Source: Deltaproteobacteria bacterium HGW-Deltaproteobacteria-19
GTDB lineage: Bacteria > Desulfobacterota > Syntrophia > Syntrophales > PHBD01
Direction: 5' to 3'
Length of the DNA stretch: 64,000 bases
NCBI GenBank assembly: GCA_002841865.1
Contig: PHBD01000015.1
Location: forward strand, 1 to 64,000
Shown here: piece after piece, positions 9,093-16,932 of the stretch
Position numbering within the stretch: position 1 is the stretch's first letter
Layout: every line of letters starts with the position of its first letter
Program-made: the position numbers and the translations under genes
The notes under the pieces: model-generated
What the model saw: only the letters and a program-made list of their open reading frames with translations
Told to the model about the DNA's origin: nothing
The model's database searches: none

Positions 9093-9701
9093 TCAGCGAA
9101 CGGTGACCTCCACCCGGCGGTTTTTCGGCTCGGGCGTGTTGTCTGGCGTGGCGACAAGGAGATTGCGCTCGCCGTGGGAGGCGATTGTCAGGTCATGGAC
9201 CTGCAGGCCCGCCTTCCGGATGATCTCCGCAACCGACTGCGCCCGCTGCAGCGCAAGCTTTTCATTGGATTCGCTGTTGCCCACCGTGTCGGTATGGCCG
9301 ATCACCGACACGTCGGGCGCCGGCCGGTTCCCCGCTGCTTCCAGGATCGCCGGGATCAGGGCCTGCGATTCGTCCGTCAGCACAATCCCGCCGGCCCGGT
9401 AGTAGAGCATGAAGCTGGCCGGAAGCGGCGGCCGGGCGGCGAGAGCCTCGCCGAAGTCCCGGTTGATCCGGGCTTCATCGACCACATACGGTGTTCCCGA
9501 TGCCCCGTCCAGGTCGGCGCCGGTGCGCGGCTTGTCGAGCAGCACCTCGCCTTTTGCCCCGCTGACCGTGATCTGCCCCACCGTCCCGTCCTGATTGTCC
9601 ATCAGGACGGCGTAGGACTTCGGTGCCGGCGTCGTCGCGCAGCCCGCCGCGAAGAGAACGGCCAGAACGACCAGTCCCGTTTTCATCAGGATGCGCATCA
9701 T
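9093..9701 (-). CDS. OmpA-family outer membrane lipoprotein
   Basis: The 202-residue protein begins with a lipoprotein signal (lipobox LFAAGC, modified Cys at residue 21). It ends in an OmpA-like peptidoglycan-binding domain with the signatures VIGHTDTVGNSESNEKLALQRA and NRRVEVTVR. It would sit in the outer membrane and grip the cell wall. Its start overlaps the end of the FecR-domain gene by four bases (ATGA), and the CHASE2 cyclase lies just upstream, so the three probably form one transcript. Confidence 0.88.
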   Translation of the reverse strand: MMRILMKTGLVVLAVLFAAGCATTPAPKSYAVLMDNQDGTVGQITVSGAKGEVLLDKPRTGADLDGASGTPYVVDEARINRDFGEALAARPPLPASFMLYYRAGGIVLTDESQALIPAILEAAGNRPAPDVSVIGHTDTVGNSESNEKLALQRAQSVAEIIRKAGLQVHDLTIASHGERNLLVATPDNTPEPKNRRVEVTVR

Positions 9702-10156
9702 GGCTTTTCACCTCCGTCCTGCGGCTCGACCTTGACCAGGTAGCGGGTGCCGCGGATCCCGATCGTTCCCGTCGGCGTCTTCATGCGGACAGAGTTCGGC
9801 TTGAGCCTGGCGATCACGCCCGAGACGACTTCGATGCTGCCTCTGGACGCGGTGGTGCCGAATTTCAGATTGTCTTTCCCCGGTGCATAGAGATACTCGT
9901 CCACCGTCAGGACGGTGTCCGGCCCGAAGGACATCACGGTGTTGTCCTTGAAGGTGACGCCCATGCTTCCCTTGGGGCTCGTCTTCAGTGTGTTTCCCAT
10001 CTTGATCGGCGTGCCGGGTACAGCCCTGACCGACTTGCCGCTGTCGATCACGAAGGCACTGCCCGAGACTGTCTTGACATAGCCGATCACATCCTGATCT
10101 CCCGCCGACGCCAGGGCCGGGAGAAGCAGGATGAGCATCATGATGAATCGAAACAT
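9698..10156 (-). CDS. FecR-domain periplasmic protein
   Basis: The 152-residue protein has a Sec signal peptide (MFRFIMMLILLLPALASAG) and a FecR domain, recognised by GSAFVIDSG, the strand after PIKMGNTLKTSPKGSMGVTF and the ending TGTIGIRGTRYLVKV. FecR domains often occur in envelope sensors unrelated to iron. The start at 10156 is preferred over 10219 because GGGAGGG lies upstream and the signal peptide then begins at residue 1. Translationally coupled to the OmpA-like lipoprotein. Confidence 0.85.
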   Translation of the reverse strand: MFRFIMMLILLLPALASAGDQDVIGYVKTVSGSAFVIDSGKSVRAVPGTPIKMGNTLKTSPKGSMGVTFKDNTVMSFGPDTVLTVDEYLYAPGKDNLKFGTTASRGSIEVVSGVIARLKPNSVRMKTPTGTIGIRGTRYLVKVEPQDGGEKP

Positions 10157-10310
10157 GATTTTTCCCTCCCATGAATGGTGTGTATAGTATGTACGGTTAT
10201 GTCTCCGTCGTTTTTGCACGAATCCCTGCAGCAGGAAATTCCGGTTCCGCTGCCTGCCGACGGAATGGTGCCCGGGATACGGACCCTCGACCGTCCGGAC
10301 AGGCCTGTTT

Positions 10311-12452
10311 CTATTTTTCCGCCAGAATGATCGTTTCTCCCTCCTCGCCCGCCTTCAGGCGTTTCAGATGAAATTGAACGAGTGGGTCGTGCGGACGCTC
10401 CGCAGCCAATTGTTCGAACGTATCCCTGGCCTCCGGATCTCGCTGCCGCATTCGTTCAAATGCCTGCTCGTAGACTGGATCGCGTGCCGGTTCGCCGCCG
10501 TCCCGACCGGATGCCTCAACCGGTTCGAAAACCATCAGGGGACGGGTCTTTCCCTTCAGCACCAGGGATCCCACAGGTCGGACCACGGCGTCCGGGCAGC
10601 CGGACAGGGTCGCTTCAGACACACAGAGCAGGGTGCCCAGGTACTTGTTCGCGCCTTCGAGACGGGAGGCCGTGTTGACCGCGTCTCCCAGTGCCCGGTA
10701 GTCGAACATGGTCGATCCGCCGAAATTGCCGACGATGACCTCGCCGGTATGGACGCCGATGCGGGACTGGCCGAAGGCAATGCCCTTCGCGTTGAGATCG
10801 TCCGCATAGCGGGTTGCGAAGGCATGCATTTCGAGTGCGCAGTTCAGGGCGCGTGCCTGGTGATCCGGCTGCACGACCGGCGCCGAGAACATGATCGCTA
10901 CGGCATCGCCGACGATCCGGTCGAGGGTCCCGCCGTGGCGGAAGGCGATCGTGACCATCTGATCCAGGTATGCGTTGAGGATCGATACCGCCTCGCCTGG
11001 GTCCATGCTTTCCATGAGGCTGGTAAAACCGGCGAGATCCGTGAAGATGAAGCTGCATACCCTGCGCTGTCCCCCCAGCTCCAGTTGGTCGGGGTGATCG
11101 ACGAGGTAATCGACGCGGTTGGGAGACACATAGCGCGAGAAGGCCTCCCGAACCCAGCGCTGGCGTTGCTCACTGGTCCGGTGACGGACGACGCTTCCCA
11201 CGATGAACGTGACCAGGAGCGCCAGGGCGGGAGTGACGGGGTCCAGGAGCAGGCCGTAACGGGTGAAGGCGATCCAGGCACCGCCTCCGGCCGCCAGGAG
11301 GGCGGCGGCGGTCGCTCCGGCCGATATGAGGGCCTGTGTGGACAGGGCGATGACTCCGATGAGCAGGCCGCCGATGACAATCACCAGCGCCTCGATGGCC
11401 CCTGCATGGGAAGGGCGTTTCAGGTATGTTGCCGTCAGGATCTGTTCGAGGGCCTGGGCATGGGCCTCCACCCCGGGGATGATGGTTCCCATTGGACTGA
11501 ACCGGAGATCCATGAGTCCCTGGGCCGAAGTCCCGACCAGGACGATGTGTCCGTCGATCTGCTCCCGGGGCGTCTCTCCGGCAAGCACTTTCCAGGCGGG
11601 AATGGATCGGTCCGGAACGGGCCGGGTATAATGCACCCAGATTTCCCCTTGGGGCGTTGTCGGCACGGTGACCGCGCCGATCCGGATCTCCTCCACGCCG
11701 GTTCCCTTTTGAGCCCCGGTTTTCACAATGTAGTTCATCTGGTCTTGGCCCACCCTCAAAGACTCGGCGATGAGGGACGGCATCACCTGGTCCTTCAGCC
11801 GGACTGCCAGGGGCACGCGGCGGACGACGCCGTCCGAATCCGGGATGAACGTCAGAGCGCCGTTTCCCGTTGCAGCGTTTTCCAGCAGCGGGATCGACGT
11901 GATCGAACTTTCAAAGGGGTGCAGGAAGGGAAGGGGGGACTCGCCTGAAAAGACGAAACGAAAGGGGCGTGCCGGAATCGGCCGGACCGGACCTTCACGT
12001 TCGGCCGCAAATCCGAGGATGACGCGACTCCGGCGCAGGGTCTGCCCCAGGACCTCGTCATGATCGGGAATGCTTTCCAGGCGCCGCTGGATGTCAGCCG
12101 GCAAATTCCAGGTGGCGGACATCGATTTGGGCGACGTCCGGTCCGGCTCTGCGAAGATGATGTCCATGCCGATGGCGGCCGTGCCGGACTGCTGCAGCCT
12201 CTCGATCAGGTCGGCGACGCGCGTGCGGGGCCAGGGCCATTGCCCGATTCGTTTCAGGCTTTCTTCGTCGATGTCGATGATGCGAACGGGTGCAGGCTGG
12301 TAAACCCGTGGATGCCAGCGCTGGTATTGGTCGAACACAGCGTTTCGCAGCACCTGCAGAGGCAGCGGTTCCAGGAGAAAAAGCAAGGCACCGAGAAAGA
12401 CGGCGGCAAAAGGAGCCATCATGGCAGGGGTAAGATTCCGGAAGAGCTTCAT
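10311..12452 (-). CDS. CHASE2-domain adenylate/guanylate cyclase
   Basis: The 713-residue protein starts with a membrane helix, followed by an extracytoplasmic CHASE2 sensor (about 35-330, with VRIIDIDEESLKRIGQWPWPR and IVLVGTSAQGLMDLR). Two or three membrane helices come next (about 345-430), then a class III nucleotide cyclase domain (about 470-650). The metal-binding aspartate motif FTDLAGFTSLMES and the second motif DRIVGDAVAIMFSAP are intact, so it should make cAMP or a related cyclic nucleotide. The C-terminal 70 residues are charged. It is followed by the FecR and OmpA-like genes, a combination that recurs in proteobacteria. Confidence 0.9.
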   Translation of the reverse strand: MKLFRNLTPAMMAPFAAVFLGALLFLLEPLPLQVLRNAVFDQYQRWHPRVYQPAPVRIIDIDEESLKRIGQWPWPRTRVADLIERLQQSGTAAIGMDIIFAEPDRTSPKSMSATWNLPADIQRRLESIPDHDEVLGQTLRRSRVILGFAAEREGPVRPIPARPFRFVFSGESPLPFLHPFESSITSIPLLENAATGNGALTFIPDSDGVVRRVPLAVRLKDQVMPSLIAESLRVGQDQMNYIVKTGAQKGTGVEEIRIGAVTVPTTPQGEIWVHYTRPVPDRSIPAWKVLAGETPREQIDGHIVLVGTSAQGLMDLRFSPMGTIIPGVEAHAQALEQILTATYLKRPSHAGAIEALVIVIGGLLIGVIALSTQALISAGATAAALLAAGGGAWIAFTRYGLLLDPVTPALALLVTFIVGSVVRHRTSEQRQRWVREAFSRYVSPNRVDYLVDHPDQLELGGQRRVCSFIFTDLAGFTSLMESMDPGEAVSILNAYLDQMVTIAFRHGGTLDRIVGDAVAIMFSAPVVQPDHQARALNCALEMHAFATRYADDLNAKGIAFGQSRIGVHTGEVIVGNFGGSTMFDYRALGDAVNTASRLEGANKYLGTLLCVSEATLSGCPDAVVRPVGSLVLKGKTRPLMVFEPVEASGRDGGEPARDPVYEQAFERMRQRDPEARDTFEQLAAERPHDPLVQFHLKRLKAGEEGETIILAEK

Positions 12453-12561
12453 GGTTCGTTTTGCCGCTTACACAGGGAAAGTAGTTTGAAAAAGATCCTT
12501 CATAACATCCTGGCAAGGGAGAATACGGGAGAAGGTTCATCATGTCAATACCAGCACAATT

Positions 12562-12604
12562 GCAAAAATAAGGGCCACCCCACCGGTTCGGCAGGGTAGC
12601 CCTT
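12562..12604 (-). terminator. Intrinsic terminator after the repeat protein
   Basis: AAGGGC-C-ACCC (12570-12580) pairs with GGGT-A-GCCCTT (12594-12604) with one internal mismatch. Read on the minus strand the stem is followed by TTATTTTTG, so it ends the TetR/repeat-protein transcript. Confidence 0.6.
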
Positions 12605-12629
12605 GAAAGGAGAGAGCAAGATATCCGGT

Positions 12630-12917
12630 CTAGGCGGCGATTTTCAACGCGCCAAGGGGTTGAATGGCATCGTCATCGGACCAGACACGCTCGAAGGTGC
12701 CTTCCAGTTTTGCGGCCTCCCGAGGGGCGTGTCCCGGATGTATCGTGTCATGGGGGATGGATCCGTATCCGCCCTGTGACAGCATGTCCTTATCGGACCA
12801 TGCACGCTCCGTTCCCGTCTCAACCGTCATCGTTTCCATTTTGCATCCACCCTGAGACAGCATGTCCTTGTCGGACCAGACACGCTCCATTCCCAACTCA
12901 ATCGTCATGGTCTCCAT
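12630..12917 (-). CDS. Tandem-repeat small protein (95 aa), unknown
   Basis: Residues 1-26 and 27-52 are near-identical repeats built around ERVWSDKDMLSQGG and ERAWSDKDMLSQGG; a third degenerate copy, ERVWSDDDAIQPLG, occupies residues 76-89. The DNA repeats are 78 bases each (12917-12840 and 12839-12762). GAGGAG lies eight bases before the ATG and a terminator follows. There is no signal peptide or membrane helix. Two palindromic elements precede the gene and match those of the TetR gene upstream, so it is very likely that regulator's target. I know no family for it. A repeated-core peptide precursor is one possibility, but no modifying enzyme is adjacent. Confidence 0.6.
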   Translation of the reverse strand: METMTIELGMERVWSDKDMLSQGGCKMETMTVETGTERAWSDKDMLSQGGYGSIPHDTIHPGHAPREAAKLEGTFERVWSDDDAIQPLGALKIAA

Positions 12918-12944
12918 TTTAAATCTCCTCTCTGGTTCGGTATG

Positions 12945-12973
12945 TTACCATGGTAAATAAATGACCATGGTTA
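12945..12973. promoter_or_regulatory. Twin TetR operator before the repeat protein
   Basis: TTACCATGGTAA (12945-12956, perfect 12-base palindrome) and TGACCATGGTTA (12962-12973) are spaced 17 bases start to start. The same TNACC-2 nt-GGTNA element with the same 17-base period occurs before the TetR gene at 13660. The site lies 28-56 bases upstream of the repeat-protein start. Confidence 0.65.
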
Positions 12974-12989
12974 GTGTTCGGCAAAAAAA

Positions 12990-13619
12990 TTATCTGCTTT
13001 TCAACCCCTTCAGGATCAGGTCCACCGCAGCGTCGATGGTCGGCTTTCTGTAATCCGTGCTCTCTAAATCCATCCTGTTTTCCTGGAATTGGATGACACC
13101 CATAAAGCAGTTCCACAGGATTATGGACACCAGCTTTGCATCTACGTTGTGAAAAATACCCTGGTCAATTCCCTTTTGAACAGCCTGTTCCATCTGGTGG
13201 AAATTGGACCGCATCAGGCTCTTCAAGTTATCCAGGCGGTTCTTCGGCAACAGCCTTTTGAACTCGGCAGCGCGGTAATGGGAGACGAGGTGATACGAAC
13301 CGGGATCGTTGAAGAAGACATCCCTGGTGGCATCGATGATTTTCCTGACCGTGATTTCCGCCGGTTCTTCCGTGTCTTCGGCAATTTTAATAAGGCGCCG
13401 GCTCAGTTCCGCAAGGGCCGGCTCAACAATCTGATAGTAAAGGTCATCCTTGCTTTTGAAATAGAGGTAAATCGTGGCTTTGGATATCTCGGCCCGACGG
13501 GCGATTTCATCCAGGGACGTCTCCGCATATCCTTTTTTGTAAAAGAGCTCCGCCGCGATCTCCTGAATCTGCCTCAGTCGTGACTCTTTTTCTCTCTGCT
13601 TGCGCTCCACGATGCCCAT
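12990..13619 (-). CDS. TetR-family transcriptional repressor
   Basis: The 209-residue protein has an N-terminal TetR helix-turn-helix (about 15-60: AAELFYKKGYAETSLDEIARRAEISKATIYLYFKSKDDL) and a helical ligand-binding domain. The C-terminal half resembles the fatty-acid or acyl-CoA-type TetR regulators in overall helical pattern only, so the effector is unknown. Twin palindromes precede both this gene (13660-13688) and the tandem-repeat gene downstream (12945-12973), which predicts self-control and control of that small protein. Confidence 0.9.
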   Translation of the reverse strand: MGIVERKQREKESRLRQIQEIAAELFYKKGYAETSLDEIARRAEISKATIYLYFKSKDDLYYQIVEPALAELSRRLIKIAEDTEEPAEITVRKIIDATRDVFFNDPGSYHLVSHYRAAEFKRLLPKNRLDNLKSLMRSNFHQMEQAVQKGIDQGIFHNVDAKLVSIILWNCFMGVIQFQENRMDLESTDYRKPTIDAAVDLILKGLKSR

Positions 13620-13659
13620 TCAGATCTTCCACCTGTTGCAAGGATGACAGCCCACAGAG

Positions 13660-13688
13660 TGACCACGGTTATATTATAACTGCGGTCA
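13660..13688. promoter_or_regulatory. Twin TetR operator before tetR
   Basis: TGACCACGGTTA (13660-13671) and TAACTGCGGTCA (13677-13688) are inverted copies of each other (TGACC/GGTCA ends), separated by TATTA, 17 bases start to start. They lie about 40 bases upstream of the TetR start. The half-sites match the pair at 12945-12973. Confidence 0.65.
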
Positions 13689-13775
13689 GTTAACGCGCAC
13701 GTCCGGAATTTGTCAAGTAGTTTTTCGGCCCGGATCGCATTTCATGGAGGGAGGACCGACCGGGCAACGAGGCCG

Positions 13776-13871
13776 TCAGGCGATGATGACCCGATCGCGT
13801 CCTTCGGGTTTTGCCCGGGAAAGGAACGCATCCACTCTGGCGATGAAGGATTCCGTCGTATCGGAGGAACG
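13776..13871 (-). pseudogene. C-terminal remnant of a GGDEF domain
   Basis: Just past the stop of the hemerythrin gene, the minus strand encodes SFIARVDAFLSRAKPEGRDRVIIA followed by a stop (the key residues are Ala-Arg-x-Asp, Ala-Lys and Gly-Arg-Asp-Arg-Val). This matches the closing helix and strand of GGDEF diguanylate cyclases (typically ADxALYxAKxxGRNRV). No start codon, signature GGDEF motif or remaining domain is present nearby, so it is a relic about 30 codons long. Confidence 0.5.
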
Positions 13872-13888
13872 GATGTTTCCCTTCCTGT

Positions 13889-14431
13889 TCAGAAGCGTCC
13901 GTCTTCGAAAGCATCCACCGCCCGGTTGTACTTTTCGTGGATCATCTTCCGGTCGAACTCCCAGAATTCCTCCAGCATGGCCTTTTGCTCGTCCTCGCTG
14001 AAATAGGAAAGGATCGGGTAGAAGAATCCCTTGTCCTCCTTGGCGATATGCTTCGGGTAAAACTCTGTCAGCCAGCGGAGGCATTCGACCACCGTGGCCA
14101 CGGCGGAGGTGTCACCCTTCAGGTATTGTTCCTTGGCCGCCACGAGGCGGGCCACGGTCTTCCGGCCCTCCCGGTGCTCCTCCATCAGTTCGTCCATGAT
14201 CCGGGCGTGCTCGGGGGTCAGCTTTTTTTTCTTCATTTCCCGGAAAAGGATGTCCTCTTCCTTGCCGTGGTGGGTCCGGTCGGCGTAGGTCCGGATGAAG
14301 TCCACAGCGACGTCCACCGCCACCGGGTTGACCGTGTTCTCGCGGTTGATCCGCTCGATCTCGACCTTTACGGCCCGGATCATCCGTTCGATGAGCCGGT
14401 GCTCCCACATCAGGGGTCCGATGGGTTTCAT
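13889..14431 (-). CDS. Hemerythrin-like iron protein
   Basis: The 180-residue helical protein has the hemerythrin HHE pattern: WEHRLIERMI (His 11), THHGKEEDILF (about 53-63), EEHREGRK (about 85-92) and a late HIAKEDKGFFYP. These residues would bind a di-iron centre that carries O2 or NO. The gene lies immediately downstream of, and in the same direction as, a Crp/Fnr regulator, which suggests an oxygen or nitric-oxide response. AGGAGGAG precedes the ATG. Confidence 0.88.
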   Translation of the reverse strand: MKPIGPLMWEHRLIERMIRAVKVEIERINRENTVNPVAVDVAVDFIRTYADRTHHGKEEDILFREMKKKKLTPEHARIMDELMEEHREGRKTVARLVAAKEQYLKGDTSAVATVVECLRWLTEFYPKHIAKEDKGFFYPILSYFSEDEQKAMLEEFWEFDRKMIHEKYNRAVDAFEDGRF

Positions 14432-14459
14432 GGGTTCTCCTCCTTTCGGGGTGAATGCC

Positions 14460-15158
14460 TCAGGGGAGTTTCCCTCCCTCCGAGGCGATGGTCTCCAGGC
14501 CGGCCCGGTCGAGTATGGCGATCCGGGAGCCCTGGGTGCGGATGAGACCCCGGCGGCCCATCCGCGTCAGGATTCGCGAGAGGGTCTCCGGGATCGTCCC
14601 CAGGAGCGCCGCCAACTGGGTCTTGGAGAGGTCCAGCTCGACGACCTCTTTTTTTTCTGCGCCGCTCCGATAGAGCAGGTGAGCCGCAAGTCTGCCGGGG
14701 ACCTCTTTCAGGGAGAGGTCTTCCACCATGCGGGTAAACCGCCGGAGCCGGACGGAAAGAACCGCCAGCATGCCCAGCGCCAGGGAAGCGTCTCCCCGGA
14801 TCAGCCCCACAAAGGCCTCCCGGGGAAAGAACAGGAGGGAGCAGGCCCTTTCCGCCGCGGCATGGGCCGGGTATCCCTGGCCGGTAAACACGGCCACCTC
14901 TCCGAAAATCTCACCGGGGCTGAAGAGGTGCAGGATCTGCTCCTTACCCTCCGGGGAGAGTTTGAAAATCTTCACGCGGCCGGTGAGAATCGCGTAAAAA
15001 CCGCGGCCTTCCTCCCCCTCGGAAAAGATCCGCCTGCCAGCTGGAACCGTCCTGGGGACGGCGATTCCCGTCAGCGCCTCCAGGTGGGGCCGGGGCAGGC
15101 CCGCAAAGAGGGGAATCAGGGAGAGCCGGTCGGTCCGGTCGATGGCTGGTTTATCCAT
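14460..15158 (-). CDS. Crp/Fnr-family transcriptional regulator
   Basis: The 232-residue protein has an N-terminal cyclic-nucleotide-binding-like beta roll (about 15-125, with LFSPGEIFGEVAVFTG) and a C-terminal Crp-type winged helix with LSKTQLAALLGTIPETLSRILTRM. It lacks the N-terminal cysteine cluster of FNR, so it does not sense oxygen through that kind of cluster; it resembles the Dnr/NnrR/HcpR branches that respond to NO. It shares its promoter region with a divergent 4Fe-4S protein, and a perfect TTGAC-N4-GTCAA box lies between them. Confidence 0.88.
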   Translation of the reverse strand: MDKPAIDRTDRLSLIPLFAGLPRPHLEALTGIAVPRTVPAGRRIFSEGEEGRGFYAILTGRVKIFKLSPEGKEQILHLFSPGEIFGEVAVFTGQGYPAHAAAERACSLLFFPREAFVGLIRGDASLALGMLAVLSVRLRRFTRMVEDLSLKEVPGRLAAHLLYRSGAEKKEVVELDLSKTQLAALLGTIPETLSRILTRMGRRGLIRTQGSRIAILDRAGLETIASEGGKLP

Positions 15159-15181
15159 GGCTGAAAAAATACCATCGGTCC

Positions 15182-15195
15182 TTGACTTAAGTCAA
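15182..15195. promoter_or_regulatory. Crp/Fnr-type binding site
   Basis: TTGACTTAAGTCAA is a perfect 14-base palindrome of the FNR/DNR form TTGAN6TCAA. It lies in the 90-base gap between the regulator (start 15158) and the divergent 4Fe-4S protein gene (start 15249) and could control both. Confidence 0.65.
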
Positions 15196-15248
15196 AGACG
15201 TTCTGAAAAGTGGTGGTTAAGATACATGCAAAAAACGGAGGAATCGAC

Positions 15249-16037
15249 ATGAACGCCACCCGGAAGATCATTCGCATCGACGAGGAGAAGTGCGACGGAT
15301 GCGGCCTTTGCGTGACCGCCTGCGCAGAGGGGGCGATCAAAATAATCGATGGAAAGGCCCGGCTGGTCTCGGACCGCTATTGCGACGGCCTGGGGGCCTG
15401 CCTGGGCGAATGCCCGCAGGGTGCCCTGGAAATCGTCGAGCGCGAGGCGGAGGCCTTCAACGAGCATGCCGTCCTGGAGCACCTGAAGCGGGACAAAACG
15501 GCGGACGAGGTGCCTGCGGAGACCCTGGCCTGCGGCTGCCCCGGGACCCATCTCCAGACCTTTCTCCGAACCATTTCCTGCGAAGAGGCCAACCGGCCGG
15601 TGGCATCCAGCCATGCATCTTCAGCCCTCGGGCACTGGCCTGTCCAGATCCGCCTGGTTCCACCGACCGCGCCGTTCCTGAAAGGAGCGAGCCTCCTGGT
15701 GGCGGCGGACTGTGTACCCGTGGCGTATCCGGCCTTTCACCGGGACTTTCTGCAGGGCAGGGTGGTTCTGATCGGCTGCCCCAAGTTCGACGATCCCGGA
15801 CCTTACATTGAGAGGTTCGCCCGGATCTTTGCCGCCAGCGAGATCCGAGACGTAACCGTCGCCGTCATGGAGGTTCCCTGCTGCCAGGGGCTGCCCATGA
15901 TCGTCCGGAAGGGGATGGAAATGGCGGGGAAAGACGTACCGCTGAAGAAAGTCGTTATCGGGACGGATGGAACCATCCGGGGTGAAGCGTCAAAACCGGC
16001 GCCGCCGCTCCCGATTATCGAGGCGGTGAAGGCCTGA
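15249..16037 (+). CDS. 4Fe-4S ferredoxin-domain protein
   Basis: The 262-residue protein opens with a ferredoxin domain (CDGCGLCVTAC at about residues 15-25, and a second, variant cluster CDGLGACLGEC). It then has a cysteine-containing alpha/beta domain (CGCPGTHLQ, LIGCPKFDD, VPCCQGLPMIV). Proteins of this build are often found with hybrid-cluster protein in anaerobes and may serve in electron transfer during NO stress. The start at 15249 has CGGAGGA upstream. Divergent from the Crp/Fnr gene; its 3' end overlaps the convergent radical SAM gene by 48 bases. Confidence 0.85.
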   Translation: MNATRKIIRIDEEKCDGCGLCVTACAEGAIKIIDGKARLVSDRYCDGLGACLGECPQGALEIVEREAEAFNEHAVLEHLKRDKTADEVPAETLACGCPGTHLQTFLRTISCEEANRPVASSHASSALGHWPVQIRLVPPTAPFLKGASLLVAADCVPVAYPAFHRDFLQGRVVLIGCPKFDDPGPYIERFARIFAASEIRDVTVAVMEVPCCQGLPMIVRKGMEMAGKDVPLKKVVIGTDGTIRGEASKPAPPLPIIEAVKA

Positions 16038-16910
16038 GTCCCGGGCGGCCCGGACGGCGGAGGCGTATTCCTGCGCCGTGATGCGGCGGTTGATGAGGGG
16101 ATCCGCCGCCCCCCGCCCGCAGGGATGGTACTGGTCCATCACGTTCACATAGGTGTATGGGGAGAGACCGGCCAGGAAGGCCATGACGTCGGTCGTGCCG
16201 GCGGCCCCGCCGGGCATCACCAGGTGGCGCACCAGGAGCCCCCGGACGGCAATTCCTTCGCCATCCAGATATAGATCCCCCACCTGGCGGTGCATCTCCC
16301 GGATCGCCTCGCAGGCCCGCTCCCGGTAGTCCTTCACGCCGCAGAACCGATCTCCCCATTCATTGTCCCAGAACTTGAAGTCGGGCATGTAGATGTCCAC
16401 GATGCCGTCCAGGAGGCGGAGGGTCTCCACGCTGTCGTAGCCGCCGGTGTTGTAGACGAGGGGAACGGAGAGGCCGTGCTCGGCGGCAATCAGGAGTCCC
16501 TCGAGAATCTGGGGAACCACGTGGGAGGGGGTGACGAAATTGATGTTTGGGCAGCCCCGCTCCTGGAGGTTCAGCATCATCGCCGCAAGATGGATCGGCT
16601 CCACGTCGTCTCCTGCCCGGCCGTGGCTGATATCGTCGTTTTGGCAGAAGGTGCACAGGAGATTGCAGGAGCTGATGAAGATCGTCCCCGATCCGCCGGA
16701 TCCCACGAGCGGCGCCTCTTCCCCGAAGTGGGCGTGGAAGCCGGCGATCCGGGCCTTCCGGCCGGTGCGGCACCAGCCTGCCTCGTCGGCCAGCCGGTTC
16801 CTGCCGCACGATCGCGGGCACAGGCGGCACTCCTCGAGCCCCCGGACGGCCGCCTCGGTGCGTCGTTCCAGTTCGCCCCGCCGGTGAAGTGCCAGATAGG
16901 ACGGTTCCAT
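15990..16910 (-). CDS. Radical SAM protein, PflA-like
   Basis: The 306-residue protein has the radical SAM cluster motif CNLLCTFC (CxxxCxxC) near residue 83 and an N-terminal Cys-rich segment (CRLCPRSCGRNRL, then CRTG) typical of the pyruvate-formate-lyase-activating-like subgroup with an N-terminal metal site. Members in this subgroup are usually of unknown substrate. The last 48 bases overlap the end of the convergent 4Fe-4S protein gene. A 79-residue membrane protein precedes it on the same strand by 22 bases, so they may share a transcript. Confidence 0.88.
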   Translation of the reverse strand: MEPSYLALHRRGELERRTEAAVRGLEECRLCPRSCGRNRLADEAGWCRTGRKARIAGFHAHFGEEAPLVGSGGSGTIFISSCNLLCTFCQNDDISHGRAGDDVEPIHLAAMMLNLQERGCPNINFVTPSHVVPQILEGLLIAAEHGLSVPLVYNTGGYDSVETLRLLDGIVDIYMPDFKFWDNEWGDRFCGVKDYRERACEAIREMHRQVGDLYLDGEGIAVRGLLVRHLVMPGGAAGTTDVMAFLAGLSPYTYVNVMDQYHPCGRGAADPLINRRITAQEYASAVRAARDSGLHRLDNRERRRRF

Positions 16911-16932
16911 GATCTCCTCGCGGTGCGGTCGC

